From: Candidatus Bipolaricaulota bacterium
Lineage (GTDB): Bacteria; Bipolaricaulota; Bipolaricaulia; UBA7950; UBA9294
Length of the DNA: 34,011 nucleotides
NCBI GenBank assembly: GCA_030670905.1
Contig: DAOVAR010000005.1
Location: forward strand, 1 to 34,011
Direction: 5' to 3'
The notes under the pieces were generated by a model. It searched no databases. It saw nothing but the letters and a program-made list of their open reading frames with translations, and was not told the DNA's origin. Numbering within the stretch: the stretch's first letter is position 1; every line of letters starts with the position of its first letter. The position numbers and the translations under genes are program-made. Positions 32,468 through 34,011 of the stretch are shown here, one piece after another.

Positions 32468-33757
32468 ATGTCAGAGATAATTCCATTTCGCGGTATTCGC
32501 TACAATAAGGACGAGATCGACGATTTGGCCACGGTTGTAACACAACCATACGATCGAATCGATGGGCCGATGCAGAAGGCATACTACGAGCGTAGCCCGT
32601 ACAACATCGTGCGCATCATAAAGGGCAAAGCGGCTCTGCGTGGTGATGTTTACAACGCCGCGGCTTCCTTTCTCTCGGATTGGCTAGATGATCGTATCCT
32701 GAGGCGTGACGAGACACCTTCGCTCTATGTCTATCACCAGGAATACACCTACGCCAATGAACGTTGTACTAGAAAAGGCTTTATCGCTTTGGGGAAGCTT
32801 GAGCCGGAACAGGTACACGCTCACGAGCGTACTCTAAGAGGGCCCAAAGAGGATCGACTGCAGCTGATGAGGGCCACAGAGGGAAATTTCGGTCAGATTT
32901 TCATGCTGTATTCCGATCCACAGCGCGCAGCAGACAAACAACTGGGCGCGGCAATCAATGAGAAGCCACCTGTAATATCGGTAAAAGATGACTTCGGAAA
33001 CCGACACAAGATATGGCAAGTCATGGACAAGACGGTGATTAACAAAGTCAAAGATGCTATGGCTGGCAAGGATCTGTACATCGCTGACGGGCATCATCGC
33101 TATGAAACGGCAGTCAATTTCATGCATGAGTGCAACAAGCGAGGATGGAAACCAACCGCGCCAGAGTCATTCGATTACCGCATGATGACTCTATTCAACA
33201 TCGATGAGCCAGGAATGACGATCCGACCAATTCATCGACTGATCCACGGTTTGCCAGATTTTGACCCGCAGTTGTTTCTTGCAGAGCTGAAAAACGATTT
33301 TGCCGTAAGGCGGTGTCTAACTCTAGCGGAAATGGAGACAGCGTTAAAGGTAGGACAAGACCTTCATACTTTTGGGTGCTACACCGGCGGAATCTTCAGC
33401 ACGCTCACTGCCCGTGATGAGAACTTGATCGATCGATTAGTTACAATCGAGCGATCGATGGATTGGAAACGCCTCGATGTCTCCATCTTGCACATCGCTA
33501 TTCTAGAGAGACACCTTGGGATTGATGCTGCAGCGCTTGAGGAGGAGCGAAACATCACCTATAGCCATGATGTGCTAGATGCTGTAAGTAGGGTCGATCA
33601 AGGGGATGAGCAGATCTTGTTCTGCCTAAACCCGACGAGCGCGGATGAAGTACGACGGGTGGCAGATCATGGAGAGAAAATGCCTCAAAAGTCAACCGAC
33701 TTCTACCCCAAGCTGTTGGCGGGTCTTGTTCTCAGCAGAATGGAAATAGAGAAATAG
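32468..33757 (+). CDS. DUF1015 family protein
   Basis: 429 aa. Conserved family blocks: IIPFRGIRYN, VVTQPYDRID, NIVRIIKGK, YVYHQEYT, HERTLRGPKEDRLQLM, YIADGHHRYETA and the end FYPKLLAGLV. The family is cytosolic and its role is not firmly established. It is commonly found beside serA-type genes, which suggests a part in serine or related hydroxy-acid metabolism; a serine-kinase role known in some archaeal relatives is one option. The ribosome site is GGGGGG before ATG 32468. Last gene of the operon. Confidence 0.92.
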   Translation: MSEIIPFRGIRYNKDEIDDLATVVTQPYDRIDGPMQKAYYERSPYNIVRIIKGKAALRGDVYNAAASFLSDWLDDRILRRDETPSLYVYHQEYTYANERCTRKGFIALGKLEPEQVHAHERTLRGPKEDRLQLMRATEGNFGQIFMLYSDPQRAADKQLGAAINEKPPVISVKDDFGNRHKIWQVMDKTVINKVKDAMAGKDLYIADGHHRYETAVNFMHECNKRGWKPTAPESFDYRMMTLFNIDEPGMTIRPIHRLIHGLPDFDPQLFLAELKNDFAVRRCLTLAEMETALKVGQDLHTFGCYTGGIFSTLTARDENLIDRLVTIERSMDWKRLDVSILHIAILERHLGIDAAALEEERNITYSHDVLDAVSRVDQGDEQILFCLNPTSADEVRRVADHGEKMPQKSTDFYPKLLAGLVLSRMEIEK

Positions 33758-33788
33758 GACAGGGTCCTGCTTGTGTAGTTGCGCTTAA

Positions 33789-33809
33789 CGTCGGACACAG
33801 GTTCCGACG
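33789..33809. terminator. hairpin after the DUF1015 operon
   Basis: CGTCGGA (33789-33795) pairs with TCCGACG (33803-33809), about 30 nt after the stop. No T-run. It resembles dispersed palindromic intergenic elements as much as a terminator. Confidence 0.4.
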
Positions 33810-33893
33810 CTACAGAGGGTCTACGTATTCTTGCAACGCTACTGGTCAGGGACTGGCTGGTCTTCGCAAGAGGGACAGATACTGTATTGATTG

Positions 33894-34011
33894 TCAAGCA
33901 GCCTCCTTAGCTGGGGAGCGGTAAAGCTGACCAGTCTTGTAGATAGCATGAGCAATCAGAAGGAGCTTCCTGGCTGCCGCGGTGCGAGCTACCTTCTCTG
34001 GTTTCCCTGCA
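33894..34011 (-). CDS. IS110-family transposase, C-terminal end (partial)
   Basis: Reading in from the right edge on the minus strand: AGKPEKVARTAAARKLLLIA then HAIYKTGQLYRSPAKEAA and TGA (33894-33896). The GKP-x-KVA-x-x-A-x-RKLL pattern is the characteristic C-terminal end of IS110/IS1111-type transposases, which use a DEDD catalytic domain and a bridge RNA. The catalytic parts lie outside the window. Whether the element is intact cannot be seen. Confidence 0.7.
   Translation of the reverse strand, partial: AGKPEKVARTAAARKLLLIAHAIYKTGQLYRSPAKEAA

Overview
This 34 kb window is bacterial chromosome. It carries tmRNA, bacterial SMC-ScpA-ScpB, DprA and ComEC, a bacterial-type Tgt and UppS/CdsA. 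GC content looks moderate, about half by eye. Strong AGGAGG-type ribosome sites and sigma70-like promoters (TTGNNN, 17 bp, TATAAT) occur throughout. A K+-dependent membrane pyrophosphatase, the Tgt plus queuosine-salvage pair and an aminotransferase-serA-DUF1015 operon would fit a deep-branching, possibly thermophilic or anaerobic lineage such as Candidatus Bipolaricaulota (Acetothermia). That placement is inference only; no rRNA is present to settle it.

Layout. (1) 1-1860: a truncated queuosine-salvage protein (DUF2419 C-terminal half) joined to a ribbon-helix-helix N-terminus, overlapping tgt. (2) 1935-5446: a lone 56-aa RHH regulator, a cyclase-family hydrolase with a non-AUG start, a secreted beta-rich protein and a three-PKD lipoprotein. 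(3) 5447-7660: a gene-poor, decaying zone with pseudogene remnants, an orphan radical SAM enzyme and hairpins. (4) 7672-8029: tmRNA (minus) whose promoter abuts that of comEC. (5) 8112-18148: a long plus-strand run, comEC, dprA, ndk, valS, folC, uppS, cdsA, prsW, with fxsA antisense at the comEC 3' end. (6) 18335-22213: a minus-strand condensin operon smc-scpA-scpB with a strikingly short SMC. (7) 22855-27947: hppA with a good terminator, then an alpha/beta hydrolase overlapping rsmA. (8) 27986-30291: lemA and a DUF2207 membrane protein (minus). (9) 30456-33757: an aminotransferase V-serA-DUF1015 operon. (10) The right edge carries the 3' end of an IS110-type transposase.

How genes work together. 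Tgt and DUF2419 are queuine-pathway partners. folC-uppS-cdsA overlap by a few bases and serve one-carbon and envelope lipid metabolism. smc, scpA and scpB form one condensin complex. The aminotransferase and serA are candidates for L-serine synthesis. LemA and DUF2207 are commonly paired envelope proteins.

Most notable points: a tmRNA tag frame reading AENNYAFSVPAYSLN that looks extended by an inserted TA dinucleotide; the RHH::DUF2419 fusion; the short-armed SMC; a ValRS with HIGN and KMSSS in place of HIGH and KMSKS; and a cryptic decayed DUF3795-like gene. No wholly new defence or biosynthetic system was recognised.
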